Source of the DNA: Pseudomonas sp. R76
GTDB lineage: Bacteria; Pseudomonadota; Gammaproteobacteria; Pseudomonadales; Pseudomonadaceae
DNA length: 64,000 nt
Direction of reading: 5' to 3'
Assembly (NCBI RefSeq): GCF_009834565.1
Contig: NZ_CP019428.1
Coordinates: forward strand, 1-64,000
Part shown: piece after piece, positions 1 to 13,399 of the stretch
Layout: every line of letters starts with the position of its first letter
Position numbering within the stretch: the first letter of the stretch is position 1
The notes under the pieces: model-generated
Told to the model about the DNA's origin: nothing
Database searches by the model: none
What the model saw: the letters and a program-made list of their open reading frames with translations, nothing else
Translations under genes and position numbers: made by a program

Positions 1-1521
1 GTGTCAGTGGAACTTTGGCAGCAGTGCGTGGAGCTTTTGCGCGAAGAGCTGCCTGCCCAGCAATTCAACACCTGGATCCGTCCGCTACAGGTCGAAGCCG
101 AAGGCGACGAGTTGCGTGTCTACGCGCCGAATCGCTTTGTTCTCGATTGGGTTAATGAGAAGTACCTGAGCCGCGTTCTCGAATTGCTCGACGAACACGG
201 CAACGGCCTTGCGCCCGTGCTTTCTTTATTAATAGGCAGCAAACGTAGCTCGGCACCGCGTGCAGCGCCGAATGCGCCGTTGGCCGCCAGTGCTTCTCAG
301 GCCCAGGCCGCTGCGGCACCTGTTAATAACTCGCCAGCGCCCGTTGCCCAGACGCCTGCAAAATCCGCATCGCAGAAAAACGCGCCTATAAATGAAGAGC
401 CGTCCCGCGACAGCTTCGACCCGATGGCGGGTGCCAGCTCCCAGCAAGCACCGGTGCGTGCCGAACAGCGCACCGTGCAGGTTGAAGGCGCGCTCAAGCA
501 CACCAGCTACTTGAACCGCACGTTCACCTTTGAAAACTTCGTCGAAGGTAAATCCAACCAGCTGGCCCGCGCGGCCGCCTGGCAGGTCGCCGACAACCCC
601 AAGCACGGTTACAACCCACTCTTCCTTTATGGTGGCGTTGGCTTGGGTAAGACTCACTTGATGCATGCGGTGGGTAATCACCTATTAAAGAAGAACCCGA
701 ATGCCAAGGTTGTGTACCTGCACTCGGAGCGCTTCGTGGCTGACATGGTCAAGGCCCTGCAGCTGAACGCAATCAACGAATTCAAGCGTTTCTACCGTTC
801 CGTTGATGCCTTGCTGATCGATGACATTCAATTCTTCGCGCGCAAGGAACGTTCTCAGGAAGAGTTTTTCCACACGTTCAACGCCTTGCTCGAAGGCGGC
901 CAGCAGGTCATCTTGACCAGCGACCGTTACCCGAAGGAAATCGAAGGCCTGGAAGAACGCTTGAAGTCGCGTTTTGGCTGGGGCCTGACCGTTGCGGTAG
1001 AGCCGCCGGAGCTGGAAACCCGCGTCGCGATCCTGATGAAAAAGGCCGACCAGGCGAAAGTCGATCTGCCTCACGACGCTGCTTTCTTTATCGCCCAACG
1101 CATTCGCTCCAACGTGCGTGAGCTGGAAGGCGCGCTCAAGCGGGTGATCGCTCACTCGCACTTCATGGGCCGCGATATCACCATCGAGTTGATTCGCGAA
1201 TCCCTGAAAGACTTGTTGGCACTGCAGGACAAGCTGGTGAGTGTGGATAACATCCAGCGCACCGTGGCTGAGTACTACAAGATCAAGATTTCCGACCTGC
1301 TGTCCAAGCGCCGCTCGCGCTCGGTGGCACGTCCACGTCAGGTAGCGATGGCGCTCTCCAAAGAGCTGACCAACCACAGCCTGCCGGAAATCGGTGATGT
1401 GTTTGGCGGTCGCGACCACACCACGGTCTTGCACGCGTGCCGCAAGATCAACGAACTTAAGGAATCCGACGCGGATATTCGCGAGGACTACAAGAACCTG
1501 CTGCGTACACTGACAACTTGA
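1..1521 (+). CDS. dnaA: Chromosomal replication initiator DnaA
   Basis: Initiates chromosome replication by binding DnaA boxes at oriC and opening the duplex. The 506-residue product has the N-terminal domain ([18 protein letters not shown]), a low-complexity linker at about 80-165, the AAA+ domain with Walker A GGVGLGKT (about 211-218) and Walker [10 protein letters not shown] (about 271-279), and the C-terminal DNA-binding signature [15 protein letters not shown] from about 469. The start is GTG at base 1, so promoter and ribosome site lie outside the window. It heads the dnaA-dnaN-recF-gyrB series; dnaN starts 38 bases after the stop. Length and domains are normal for Pseudomonas. Confidence 0.98.
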   Translation: MSVELWQQCVELLREELPAQQFNTWIRPLQVEAEGDELRVYAPNRFVLDWVNEKYLSRVLELLDEHGNGLAPVLSLLIGSKRSSAPRAAPNAPLAASASQAQAAAAPVNNSPAPVAQTPAKSASQKNAPINEEPSRDSFDPMAGASSQQAPVRAEQRTVQVEGALKHTSYLNRTFTFENFVEGKSNQLARAAAWQVADNPKHGYNPLFLYGGVGLGKTHLMHAVGNHLLKKNPNAKVVYLHSERFVADMVKALQLNAINEFKRFYRSVDALLIDDIQFFARKERSQEEFFHTFNALLEGGQQVILTSDRYPKEIEGLEERLKSRFGWGLTVAVEPPELETRVAILMKKADQAKVDLPHDAAFFIAQRIRSNVRELEGALKRVIAHSHFMGRDITIELIRESLKDLLALQDKLVSVDNIQRTVAEYYKIKISDLLSKRRSRSVARPRQVAMALSKELTNHSLPEIGDVFGGRDHTTVLHACRKINELKESDADIREDYKNLLRTLTT

Positions 1522-1559
1522 TGACACCAGCGCAGCTTATTAAGGCAAGGGACTAGACC

Positions 1560-2663
1560 ATGCATTTCACCATTCAACGCGAAGCCCTGTTGAAACCCCT
1601 GCAACTGGTCGCAGGCGTCGTCGAGCGCCGACAGACCTTGCCGGTGCTTTCCAACGTATTGCTGGTTGTCGAAGGCCAGCAATTGTCCTTGACCGGTACC
1701 GACCTTGAAGTCGAACTGGTCGGCCGCGTGCAGCTGGAAGAGCCTGCTGAACCGGGCGAGATCACTGTGCCGGCGCGCAAGCTGATGGATATTTGCAAGA
1801 GCCTGCCCAACGACGCGCTGATCGACATCAAGGTTGATGAGCAGAAGCTGGTGGTCAAGGCCGGTCGTAGCCGCTTCACCCTGTCGACGTTGCCTGCCAA
1901 CGATTTCCCGACGGTGGAAGAAGGCCCGGGCTCGCTGACCTGCAGCCTTGAGCAAAGCAGGCTGCGTCGTTTGATCGAGCGCACCAGTTTCGCCATGGCT
2001 CAACAGGACGTGCGTTACTACCTCAACGGCATGCTGTTGGAAGTGTCGGAAGGCATCATCCGCGCGGTGGCCACCGACGGTCACCGTCTGGCCATGTGCT
2101 CGATGAAAGCTGATATCGGCCAGCCGGATCGCCATCAAGTGATCGTACCGCGTAAAGGTATCCTTGAACTGGCGCGTCTGCTCACCGAACCGGACGGCAA
2201 CGTCAGCATCGTCCTGGGCCAGCACCACATCCGCGCTACTACCGGCGAGTTCACCTTCACCTCCAAATTGGTCGACGGCAAGTTCCCGGATTACGAGCGC
2301 GTGCTGCCTAAAGGTGGCGACAAGCTGGTGATTGGTGATCGTCAGGCACTGCGTGAAGCATTCAGCCGTACCGCGATTCTGTCGAACGAAAAGTACCGTG
2401 GTATCCGTCTGCAACTGGCTAACGGCCAATTGAAAATCCAGGCGAATAACCCTGAGCAGGAAGAAGCCGAAGAAGAAGTGGGCGTTGACTACAACGGCGG
2501 CTCGCTGGAGATCGGTTTCAACGTGAGCTACCTGCTGGACGTATTGGGTGTGATGACCACCGAACAGGTTCGCCTGATTCTGTCGGACTCCAACAGCAGT
2601 GCCCTGGTGCAAGAATCCGATAACGACGACTCGGCTTACGTTGTTATGCCGATGCGCCTGTAA
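1560..2663 (+). CDS. dnaN: DNA polymerase III beta sliding clamp
   Basis: Forms the ring-shaped dimeric clamp that tethers DNA polymerase III to DNA. The 367-residue protein is full length, starts MHFTIQREALLKPL and ends VVMPMRL, the usual clamp ends. An AAGGCAAGGGA run sits 5' of the ATG. It lies between dnaA and recF, and recF begins 20 bases after its stop, so co-transcription is likely. Nothing unusual is seen. Confidence 0.98.
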   Translation: MHFTIQREALLKPLQLVAGVVERRQTLPVLSNVLLVVEGQQLSLTGTDLEVELVGRVQLEEPAEPGEITVPARKLMDICKSLPNDALIDIKVDEQKLVVKAGRSRFTLSTLPANDFPTVEEGPGSLTCSLEQSRLRRLIERTSFAMAQQDVRYYLNGMLLEVSEGIIRAVATDGHRLAMCSMKADIGQPDRHQVIVPRKGILELARLLTEPDGNVSIVLGQHHIRATTGEFTFTSKLVDGKFPDYERVLPKGGDKLVIGDRQALREAFSRTAILSNEKYRGIRLQLANGQLKIQANNPEQEEAEEEVGVDYNGGSLEIGFNVSYLLDVLGVMTTEQVRLILSDSNSSALVQESDNDDSAYVVMPMRL

Positions 2664-2683
2664 TCATGCTCAGCAGAAGCTAG

Positions 2684-6209
<3,526 letters not shown>

Positions 6210-6214
6210 TCAGG
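6210..6214. repeat. Left copy of 5-bp target duplication TCAGG
   Basis: TCAGG directly follows the gyrB TGA and directly precedes the TGT terminus of the transposon. The identical TCAGG follows the other terminus at 42244-42248. Five-base duplications are typical of Tn7-family transposition. Confidence 0.93.
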
Positions 6215-6256
6215 TGTAGGTTCACAGAATAGTTGCGACTTTTCACAAATAAATGG
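6215..6256. repeat. Left transposon end with TnsB-type sites L1 and L2
   Basis: L1 is TGTAGGTTCACAGAATAG (6215-6232), the inverted partner of the right terminus. L2 is CTTTTCACAAATAAATGG (6239-6256), sharing the TTCACA-A core in the same orientation 24 bases inward. A weaker third match lies near 6371-6388. Spaced repeats at both ends are how Tn7-family TnsB recognises its transposon; the assignment is by pattern. Confidence 0.8.
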
Positions 6257-6297
6257 TTCGACTAGCCCCTAGGGTTAGGTTGCCATTTTAGAAGAGG

Positions 6298-6322
6298 GCC
6301 CGCTTATAGCGGGCTTTTTTTT
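6298..6322 (+). terminator. Terminator within the transposon left end, downstream of gyrB
   Basis: Stem GCCCGC / GCGGGC with loop TTATA, followed by eight T residues. It lies inside the element, 89 bases after the gyrB stop, so it can end gyrB transcripts before they enter tnsA. It closely copies the terminator on the far side of the element (42309-42332). Confidence 0.85.
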
Positions 6323-7162
6323 GCTCGCAAAACGGCGGTATACGCGATGGGGACTTTGACACGAGGGAGCCAATTTACAATAAAAATCGATCGATGCTAA
6401 TTAGATTGGCATCTTCGGACGGTTAAATAACCAAAACTCTTGTGGGTCTATACTTGCAGCAACCTAAGAAGCGAGGAATTTAATAGAAACGGAGCGTGTT
6501 TTAGGTAGAGCTGACATCTGATTGAGTTGAAAAAAACGAGGATAATTAGATGCTTGCAGCGTGAAGAAAACTAATAAAAGATTGGTAGATTCTATATTCT
6601 AACTGTTAAATAAGTATAAATATATTATACCTAGTTATCTCTAAAAGTTTGCCAGCTATGTTGTTGAGATGTCAAAAAAGCGGTCAATTTTTAGCGGTAA
6701 GTCATAGATTTTCCTAACGTGCTGGAATACTATTTAATATGTAATTTTTGAGCGTGAGACTATTCCGTTAGTGAAATCAAAGGGTTGCTGAAGGTGATTC
6801 AAGCATAATCTTCAGTTAGAAATTGATGAGGTTAACGGGTTTAGATCAGGTCCGTATAACCAGGCCGTACTTGGATAGTGTTTAGCTATCAAGTCAGAGG
6901 GTGAAAAATGAAAGGCGGGAGGTGTGAAATGTAAAAACGCGACCAAAACCTAGGGGCTTTGACCGCGCCGATTTGAAGCGATATTGCTGGCTTGAGAACC
7001 GCAATTTCAGCTTTTTTTCAGTGCTTGTCAATCCCCTCCCATCATTTCGACTTTATCGAGGCTGCTCGACGGGAAAGTGTTGCCCGCCGATTGTAGCCCT
7101 TGATTACCGGCCTGTACCTGGCTTTCAGGTGCAGCGACGGTGCACGTCTATGGAGGTGTGCG
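6323..7162. other. AT-rich non-coding left arm of the transposon
   Basis: About 840 bases with no convincing gene and visibly higher AT content than the flanking core genes. It holds the space between the left-end sites and tnsA and presumably contains the tns promoter. No promoter can be assigned with confidence. Confidence 0.5.
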
Positions 7163-7801
7163 ATGGCAGTACGTAAGGTAGTTACACGAAGCTCATGTCA
7201 TTTTCGGGGGTACTTCCCCTCTCTAAAAAATGGCCATTCTGTGGCTTGGGAGTCGCAGTTGGAAGGTGGTTTTTTCCGGCTCCTGGAGCTCTCCTCGACC
7301 GTTGTTCGTTATGAAGTGCAGCCTTCTCGGGAAAGAGTTCCACTGGGTGATTCATTTGTAGATTACGTCCCTGATCTCCGCGTTTTCCTTGAAAACGGTT
7401 GTGAGTGGTGGTTTGAAGTAAAGCCAGAAAAAAAACTGTTAATAAGCAGCGTTAAGCTAAAACTTGATGCAGCCAATATGCACTTCACTGCTACCAATCG
7501 AAACTTTTCCGTGGTTACGGATGGTTTGATATGGCGGGAGCCAATGGCAAAAAATTTAAAAAAAATTCTGTATCACCGACTCGGCCCTTTGCTTTCTTCG
7601 TCGGATAAAGCCGACGCCTGCTCTGAATTAAATAAATATCAACCTCAGGTTTTTGAGGAGGTGGTATCGATTTTTGGAGAGATCGAAGCTTGGCGCTTGT
7701 TGGCTCTGTGCATTATTGGCGTCGATCTTGACGCTCCACTAGCTTATAAATCACCGATCTTTCTAAGCGGAGGGCATCGCCATGCAAACATTTTTGCTTA
7801 A
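7163..7801 (+). CDS. tnsA: TnsA-like transposition endonuclease subunit
   Basis: In Tn7, TnsA cuts the 5' strands at the transposon ends and partners TnsB for cut-and-paste excision. The 212-residue product shows the restriction-endonuclease-like core: E34 in SQLE, D71 in DYVPD and E85/K87 in WWFEVKPE, matching the E-D-(Q/E)xK catalytic set of the family. The ATG at 7163 is preferred because GGAGGTG lies about 6 bases upstream; the frame is open back to 7100. It overlaps tnsB by 20 bases and is first in the tnsABC operon. TnsA implies non-replicative transposition, in agreement with the clean 5-bp duplication. Confidence 0.9.
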   Translation: MAVRKVVTRSSCHFRGYFPSLKNGHSVAWESQLEGGFFRLLELSSTVVRYEVQPSRERVPLGDSFVDYVPDLRVFLENGCEWWFEVKPEKKLLISSVKLKLDAANMHFTATNRNFSVVTDGLIWREPMAKNLKKILYHRLGPLLSSSDKADACSELNKYQPQVFEEVVSIFGEIEAWRLLALCIIGVDLDAPLAYKSPIFLSGGHRHANIFA

Positions 7802-9737
7802 GTCGAAACTAGTTGTTGTTATACATGGGGTAACGATGTCCCTTCATCGGAGAATTATAAATGGCAGCTTGTTGTTTTTTGATCAACTAGGCGAACCTAC
7901 TACGTTAACTGAGTCTGAGTTTTACCGCGGTTACGAAAAACGGGAGATCGAAATTTGTGCGGAACAGCCGCTCCTTGGTGAAATTCCTTATGTGAAGAAC
8001 GCAGCCCCGGATCTAACTTGTTTTCCTAAAAAACACAGTGATGAAGCTTTACGCCGCCGTAGCTATATAACTGGAATAATGGAGGATCATACAAGGATAC
8101 CTAGTAAAGAAATTTTACGAACTAAACTGAAAGTGATATCGGAGGCGCTAGGAGATTCGTGTGCTCCCTCCATTTCAACAGTTAGGAGGTGGTGCTCGAG
8201 GTTTCTCGGTAATAATGTTGTTAGGCTGGTACCGAAACATACGTCGAAAGGACGGGGCAACGTAATATCTGGTGAGCTAGAAGAGGTGTTACAAGATGTC
8301 ATAAATCGAGTATACCTTCAGTTAGAACGTCAAAAAATTTCCGTGGTGGTCGGCGAATATTTAAAACTTTTGGACGAAAAAAATGCTACACGTCTGCCTT
8401 CTGATCAGTTAATAAAACCGTGTGGAATGACTATTAGGAGATATATAGCTAAGCTTGATCCATATGAGGTTGATGTACACCGTATAGGTAAATATGCTGC
8501 AAAAAAGAAACATCGGGTTGCGAGCGAAGTACTTGTTGTTGATAGCATCTTGGATCGTTGGGAGATTGACCATACTCTCTTGGACGTGTTGTTGGTTGAC
8601 GAAGAAACAGGATTAGTTATTGGGCGCCCTTATATTACGGTCGTGCTCGACAAGTTTTCCCGCATGATCATGGGCTACCTGCTTCATTTATCTGCGCCTA
8701 ATACTGAAACCGTGCTTCGTGTAATAGAGCGCGCCATTCGGCCTAAAGCAGAGCTTTTGGCGCGCTTCCCTAAAGTCCAGAACGAGTGGCGTGCTCATGG
8801 AATACCCGCACGGCTCGTCCCTGACAACGCCGCTGAATTCCATGCGGACGATATGATCGCAGGCTTCAACGAGCTTGGTATCGAGATTATGTACCCTCGA
8901 TCTCGAGGGCCGGAAATGAAAGGTTCAGTTGAGAGATTTTTCCGTACCCAGAATATTGGATTAATTCATAAGCTACCAGGAACGACTTTTTCTAGTATCC
9001 AGGAGAAGGGGGATTATAAATCAGAGAAACACGCTTGCTTCACGTTGGCTCAGCTTGAAGCAAGCGTTGTGAAGTGGATTGTTGACGCGTACCACCAAAC
9101 ACCCCACCGAGGGCTTAACAAAAGGACTCCTGCGCAAGTGTGGGCTGCCGACGAGGTAAGCCGGCAGATTAGGCTTCCCGTAGATCTTGATGCACTCGAA
9201 TGTATCCTTGCGCGCCGAAGTATGGCGCAGGTTCATCACTACGGCATTGAGGTAGGAGGTTATGGTTATCATTCGCCTGAACTATCTGAGTTGAGAATGC
9301 GGCTACAACCGAAAGAAAAGGTAAGCGTTCGGTATCGTGACGAGGTTGGCCACGTATGGGTGCATGATCGTTTCAGAAATGTGTTTTTACAGGTACCTAT
9401 AAAAGATAAGCGCATGCTTGGATTGAGTCGTGATCTATTGAAAGCAGCCAGTAAGGCGCTTGAGGATAGCGGAGTCCTTAAACCTAGTATTGAACAGCTT
9501 CATCAATCCCACCGCGATATAACCGAGGATATCAACGAGGCACGCCGCTCTCAGCTGCTGCGTAAACGTCGGGAGGTAGCCCGTGCCAAGTTAGATAAGG
9601 ACGGTTGGAAAGTTCAATCAGCTAAGCCTCTAATGGTATCCGTCGAAACAGATTGGTTTGATACGGCGATCAATATGGATACGGCGACACCTTTCAAGGT
9701 GACTTATCATCACCCGAACGGCGGGGATAAATCATGA
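7782..9737 (+). CDS. tnsB: TnsB-like DDE transposase
   Basis: Binds the transposon ends and carries out 3' strand cleavage and joining. The 651-residue protein has an N-terminal DNA-binding part, an integrase (rve) core with D263 (RWEIDH), D348 (LVPDNAAEF) and E384 (KGSVERFF), the D/D-35-E spacing of the family, and a Mu-transposase-type C-terminal region (HQTPHRGLNKRTPAQVW follows the core). The start at 7782 has a strong GCGGAGGG site; an alternative is ATG 7836. It overlaps tnsA at the start and tnsC by four bases (ATGA), so the operon is translationally coupled. Confidence 0.93.
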   Translation: MQTFLLKSKLVVVIHGVTMSLHRRIINGSLLFFDQLGEPTTLTESEFYRGYEKREIEICAEQPLLGEIPYVKNAAPDLTCFPKKHSDEALRRRSYITGIMEDHTRIPSKEILRTKLKVISEALGDSCAPSISTVRRWCSRFLGNNVVRLVPKHTSKGRGNVISGELEEVLQDVINRVYLQLERQKISVVVGEYLKLLDEKNATRLPSDQLIKPCGMTIRRYIAKLDPYEVDVHRIGKYAAKKKHRVASEVLVVDSILDRWEIDHTLLDVLLVDEETGLVIGRPYITVVLDKFSRMIMGYLLHLSAPNTETVLRVIERAIRPKAELLARFPKVQNEWRAHGIPARLVPDNAAEFHADDMIAGFNELGIEIMYPRSRGPEMKGSVERFFRTQNIGLIHKLPGTTFSSIQEKGDYKSEKHACFTLAQLEASVVKWIVDAYHQTPHRGLNKRTPAQVWAADEVSRQIRLPVDLDALECILARRSMAQVHHYGIEVGGYGYHSPELSELRMRLQPKEKVSVRYRDEVGHVWVHDRFRNVFLQVPIKDKRMLGLSRDLLKAASKALEDSGVLKPSIEQLHQSHRDITEDINEARRSQLLRKRREVARAKLDKDGWKVQSAKPLMVSVETDWFDTAINMDTATPFKVTYHHPNGGDKS

Positions 9738-10675
9738 GCGATTACCAAGAAAACCAAGCGCAATTCTCCCTACGTCACCACTTCATCCTAAGCCCGCAAG
9801 CAGAGCGAGCACTGACTCGATTGATTGAAGTCCATGGAGACACGCGACGCACAGGTTCTAGCAAGGGGCTTGTTATACAAGGGCCAAGCGGTGTTGGGAA
9901 AAGCACGTTGATCAAAGAGTACGTTAGGGACTTGGAGTCTGCGAAAGAAAGCGAGGCGGTAAAACGCTCTGTGCTCGTTGTGGAGATTCCGTCCTCACCT
10001 ACTAAAAAAAACCTCGCAACAGCCATGCTAACTGCGATGAAAGATCCCTATGCAGACTCTCGTAGCCATTCGGCTGAAACGAAATTTGCGAGGATCATTC
10101 TGCTTTTGAGCAACCTCAACGTTGAAGTTGTCGTTCTAGACGAAGCGCAGCATCTCGTGGATTACAAGCGTAACGATGCCTATGAGGCGGCTGACTGGAT
10201 CAAAAGCCTGATGAACGAAACTCGCATTATGTTTGTCCTCGTTGGCCTAAAGCGGACTGAAGGTCTGCTTTGGGCCAACGAACAGTTGAGACGAAGATTT
10301 TCTGCAACGGTTGATTACAACAGATTCACACTAAATGAGTCCAGTTGGACGCAGTTCGCGATGTTACTGCAGAGCGTCCGTGAACTGCTGCCGGTTCTTT
10401 CCATTACTTTTACAGATAAGGAAATGATTCGTCGCTTTTTTTTGGCATCATTCGGTTTAATTGACTATCTGATCAAGATAGTAGATCGCGCCGTTTGGTT
10501 GGTACAGCATCGAGGGGCCGAAGGTATCAATCTTGAAATACTCAGTGAGGCCTTTAAGGACGAGGTCTGGAGCGCAGCACCTAATGAGCGAAATCCGTTT
10601 AGTAGTATGTTCGATTTCAAACCTTTGATCAGAGATCATGAGCCGTTTGAAAGCTTCGACATTATTGCGGCTTAA
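9734..10675 (+). CDS. tnsC: TnsC-like AAA+ transposition regulator
   Basis: ATPase that couples target selection by a TniQ/TnsD protein to the TnsA-TnsB transposase. The 313-residue product has Walker A GPSGVGKST (G50-K56) and Walker B VVVLDEAQ (D136), and it ends SFDIIAA. The length is shorter than Tn7 TnsC (about 550 residues) and nearer to TniB of Tn5053-type elements. It starts within the tnsB stop codon and is followed by a weak hairpin and then the tniQ gene. Confidence 0.92.
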   Translation: MSDYQENQAQFSLRHHFILSPQAERALTRLIEVHGDTRRTGSSKGLVIQGPSGVGKSTLIKEYVRDLESAKESEAVKRSVLVVEIPSSPTKKNLATAMLTAMKDPYADSRSHSAETKFARIILLLSNLNVEVVVLDEAQHLVDYKRNDAYEAADWIKSLMNETRIMFVLVGLKRTEGLLWANEQLRRRFSATVDYNRFTLNESSWTQFAMLLQSVRELLPVLSITFTDKEMIRRFFLASFGLIDYLIKIVDRAVWLVQHRGAEGINLEILSEAFKDEVWSAAPNERNPFSSMFDFKPLIRDHEPFESFDIIAA

Positions 10676-10683
10676 AGCTATTC

Positions 10684-10707
10684 AAACCCGGTGTAATCAT
10701 CGGGTTT
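10684..10707 (+). terminator. Weak hairpin between tnsC and tniQ
   Basis: AAACCCG and CGGGTTT flank a 10-base loop, followed by TGG rather than a clean T-run. It may reduce read-through from tnsABC into the targeting gene, but it is not a strong intrinsic terminator. Confidence 0.4.
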
Positions 10708-10756
10708 TGGTTATTTAAATCTAAACGGTTGCGATGTTTTTCGAAGGAACAGTTTT

Positions 10757-12601
10757 ATGTTCGGTCTAGTAGTAAGCCCTGCGCCCAAATATGATGAGAG
10801 CTTAGCGGGTTATCTACATCGCTTGGGAGGATGTAATGGTCTCTGGAATGGCGAAGTTATTAGGCTTTTCAAGGATCTCTCTGATGAGCTGGTACATGAC
10901 TGGCTAAGTGAGCATGCTATGCATGCAAGTTGGCGTGATGTGAGTGCGGAAATTCGAGTACCTAAATTTAATAATCAGAAGGTATGGTCCATAAAAAATG
11001 CAAAGTATTGCCCAATTTGTATGGCTTCAGAATTCTATTGGCGAGAGTTGTGGGACCTTACTCTATATACAGTGTGCACAATACATAAGCGTGAACTTTT
11101 GTACAGATGTCCCGAGTGCCAAGCAAAATCATCGCAAAAGATTTTATTTAGGGAGAGCTGCGACAGCTGTGGTCACCCCATTATTACGGCGTGTTCGGGC
11201 TTGACGTCAGTCGATGAATCAAAACTGTGGATTTCTGTCGAGCTTGAAAAGCGTTTTCGCGGTTGTAGTAATAAAGTATCTTCAGGAGTCGATTCGTTAA
11301 CTCTTTATCAGTTTCACTTTTTAGCAATTCGGATCGCTGTTAGGGCGTTGAGCCGCACACATGTTATGAACATGACAGTTGCCTCGATGTCCTATAAAAA
11401 CGTAGTTCCTGACTTGGCTGCTGCTGCGGGTAAAGTCCTTTTAGGTTGGCCAAAAACCTTTTATGATTTGCTTAACGATCTTATGAAACTTAGAGAGTCT
11501 AGCCTTTCTTGGAGGTTAGGATCTGCATTTGGAAGAATCTATAATGATGTGTATTTGTCGTTGACAGACCGTTGCTACGACTTTATTCGTGGTGAGTTCG
11601 AACAATACGTTGTTCTACACTGGGAGGGTCCATTGGCTATGAGGAACCGGCGCTTAAGTGAGTGCACATTACTTGCCCATCGATGGCTCCCATATAAAAA
11701 GGCAGCGAGAACAGTTGGGCTTCCCGAAAGTTTTCTCCGAAGGATGCATGTGTCCGGCGAGCTTCCCACGAGGGAGTTTACGTACACTTGTGGTAAAACT
11801 GCCATAGTGGTAGATCTAGAAGAGGCTCGCAGGCTCACCTCGTCTCGGCATGAACCGCTTAACTTACGGGAAACGTCTCGTTTACTTTGTCTTAGTAGGA
11901 AGCGCATAGAACAATTAATAGGGGCAGGTATATTAAAATTCGTTGGCGGTTGTCCGCATGCTGGTGAGAGATGGTTAGTTGACTATTCTTCAATAATAGC
12001 TTTGACACCTACAAGGTTTTTGACAAGCCCTGGTGTGGATTTCATAACAATTTCTCAAGTCGCAAAGCACTATCTTCCTACTTCAAATGGCTTAGCAGAG
12101 TTGGTTGTTGCAATTAAGGATGGTGAAATACCTGTATTTTGCAGAGCTGAGTCAGAACCGGTGTGTGTTGGTGAGTGGTTAGTTAGTAAAGCCGAAGTTT
12201 TATTGAGTAAGATAACACTTCACTCATCATCGCAGGACAAAGGACTGTCAGTCGCTGATGCAGCAAAAGAGCTGGGCGTGAAGGAGGAAGTGGCTTACGC
12301 ACTTGTACGTCATGGCCGACTTCGTAGTGAAAAAGTTCAATGCTCTAGGCGGTCAGCACAGATTATAAGTCCCACAGCAATAAAACATTTCAAACGGAAT
12401 TATATTCTGTCCCCTGAAGTCGCACTGCTTTTGGATATACCACGAGGAAACGTTTTACTGCAATTGCGAGACAAAGGATTTTCTCCTGTAGTTGGCCCTA
12501 CTTTATTACACGCGAAATGCCGACAGTATGCATGGCGAAGGAGCAAAAAGCTAACAGCCTATCTTGCTTCTTTTGCAAGGCTGTATGGTTTACCTGAGTA
12601 A
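10757..12601 (+). CDS. TniQ/TnsD-type target-selection protein
   Basis: The family binds a specific chromosomal site and recruits TnsC. The 614-residue product starts like TniQ proteins (PAPKYDESLAGYLHRLG) and has zinc-finger cysteines C85/C88 (CPICM) followed by CPECQ and CDSCGH at about 115-145. Its C-terminal half contains several helix-turn-helix-like stretches, for example LSRKRIEQLIGAG and VADAAKELGVKEEVAYALVRHGRL. It is longer than Tn7 TnsD (508 residues). Because the element sits right after gyrB, the likely target is the gyrB 3' end; this is inferred from position. Only one TniQ gene is present. Confidence 0.88.
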   Translation: MFGLVVSPAPKYDESLAGYLHRLGGCNGLWNGEVIRLFKDLSDELVHDWLSEHAMHASWRDVSAEIRVPKFNNQKVWSIKNAKYCPICMASEFYWRELWDLTLYTVCTIHKRELLYRCPECQAKSSQKILFRESCDSCGHPIITACSGLTSVDESKLWISVELEKRFRGCSNKVSSGVDSLTLYQFHFLAIRIAVRALSRTHVMNMTVASMSYKNVVPDLAAAAGKVLLGWPKTFYDLLNDLMKLRESSLSWRLGSAFGRIYNDVYLSLTDRCYDFIRGEFEQYVVLHWEGPLAMRNRRLSECTLLAHRWLPYKKAARTVGLPESFLRRMHVSGELPTREFTYTCGKTAIVVDLEEARRLTSSRHEPLNLRETSRLLCLSRKRIEQLIGAGILKFVGGCPHAGERWLVDYSSIIALTPTRFLTSPGVDFITISQVAKHYLPTSNGLAELVVAIKDGEIPVFCRAESEPVCVGEWLVSKAEVLLSKITLHSSSQDKGLSVADAAKELGVKEEVAYALVRHGRLRSEKVQCSRRSAQIISPTAIKHFKRNYILSPEVALLLDIPRGNVLLQLRDKGFSPVVGPTLLHAKCRQYAWRRSKKLTAYLASFARLYGLPE

Positions 12602-12717
12602 GCTGGTTACTGCCTAAGCCGTATTGCACGTGGTGCGATATGCCGCTGACCCGGCTAGTTAGCATTTCGTTGGTTCTGATCGATTAATCGCTAGTTCATA
12701 TCGCATTGCTAGAGCCA

Positions 12718-13329
12718 TCAGCTTTTGCGGAGGATGTCTTCTGCAAATGCTTGCAAGGTCGTGTAGCTACCTCCACCTTTCCGATCCAGGTAAAAGCCTT
12801 GCATACCGAACCCAAGGGGACCATCACAATCGCACCTTTGCGAATCACCAATCATCCATGTTTCACGAGGCATGGTACCGATGAGCTGCGTCACATGCTG
12901 GTAGATTTTGAATGATGGTTTGATAGCTCCCACCGAAAAGCTGTAGGCGTAACCATCCAGATTCGGATATAGCCTTTCGATGGCCGATGCATATGGTTGA
13001 GCGAGATTGGAGCAAACCGCCACTTTTAATCCTGCCGCTTGGAGGGTTGCCACAGCAGCAATTCCGTCAGGATAGGCCTGGATGGCCGCCAGCTCTTCAC
13101 GGAGTCCGTCTTCAAGTCGGTTCATGAAATCAGTTTCAACAGATATCCCGAAATAATCAGCGGCTTGTCTAAGGTCCATAGGAATGGACAGTAGATCCTC
13201 CGCGTCGGTGGCTTTGGGGCGTCGGCCTTGTTCGATCCCTATTTTAAGAATCTTGCGATAAGGATTTGTCCCAACACCGATTTTTACGAGCGTGCCAAAC
13301 GCATCAAATACGGCTGCCAAAACGGGCAT
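12718..13329 (-). CDS. HAD-superfamily hydrolase
   Basis: A 203-residue haloacid-dehalogenase-type phosphatase. Motif I is VFDAFGTL near the N-terminus, motif II VCSNLA in the middle, then the conserved K in GAIKPS and motif IV IGDSQRCDCDGP. The cap resembles subfamily I proteins. Substrate cannot be told from sequence. It converges on the TniQ gene and is the first cargo gene after the transposition module. Confidence 0.85.
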   Translation of the reverse strand: MPVLAAVFDAFGTLVKIGVGTNPYRKILKIGIEQGRRPKATDAEDLLSIPMDLRQAADYFGISVETDFMNRLEDGLREELAAIQAYPDGIAAVATLQAAGLKVAVCSNLAQPYASAIERLYPNLDGYAYSFSVGAIKPSFKIYQHVTQLIGTMPRETWMIGDSQRCDCDGPLGFGMQGFYLDRKGGGSYTTLQAFAEDILRKS

Positions 13330-13399
13330 GGAAAAGCGCTCACATGTGGTACTGACTTTCAGCTATCAAATGCATCATTAGGCGGTTGCCGATCATCAG

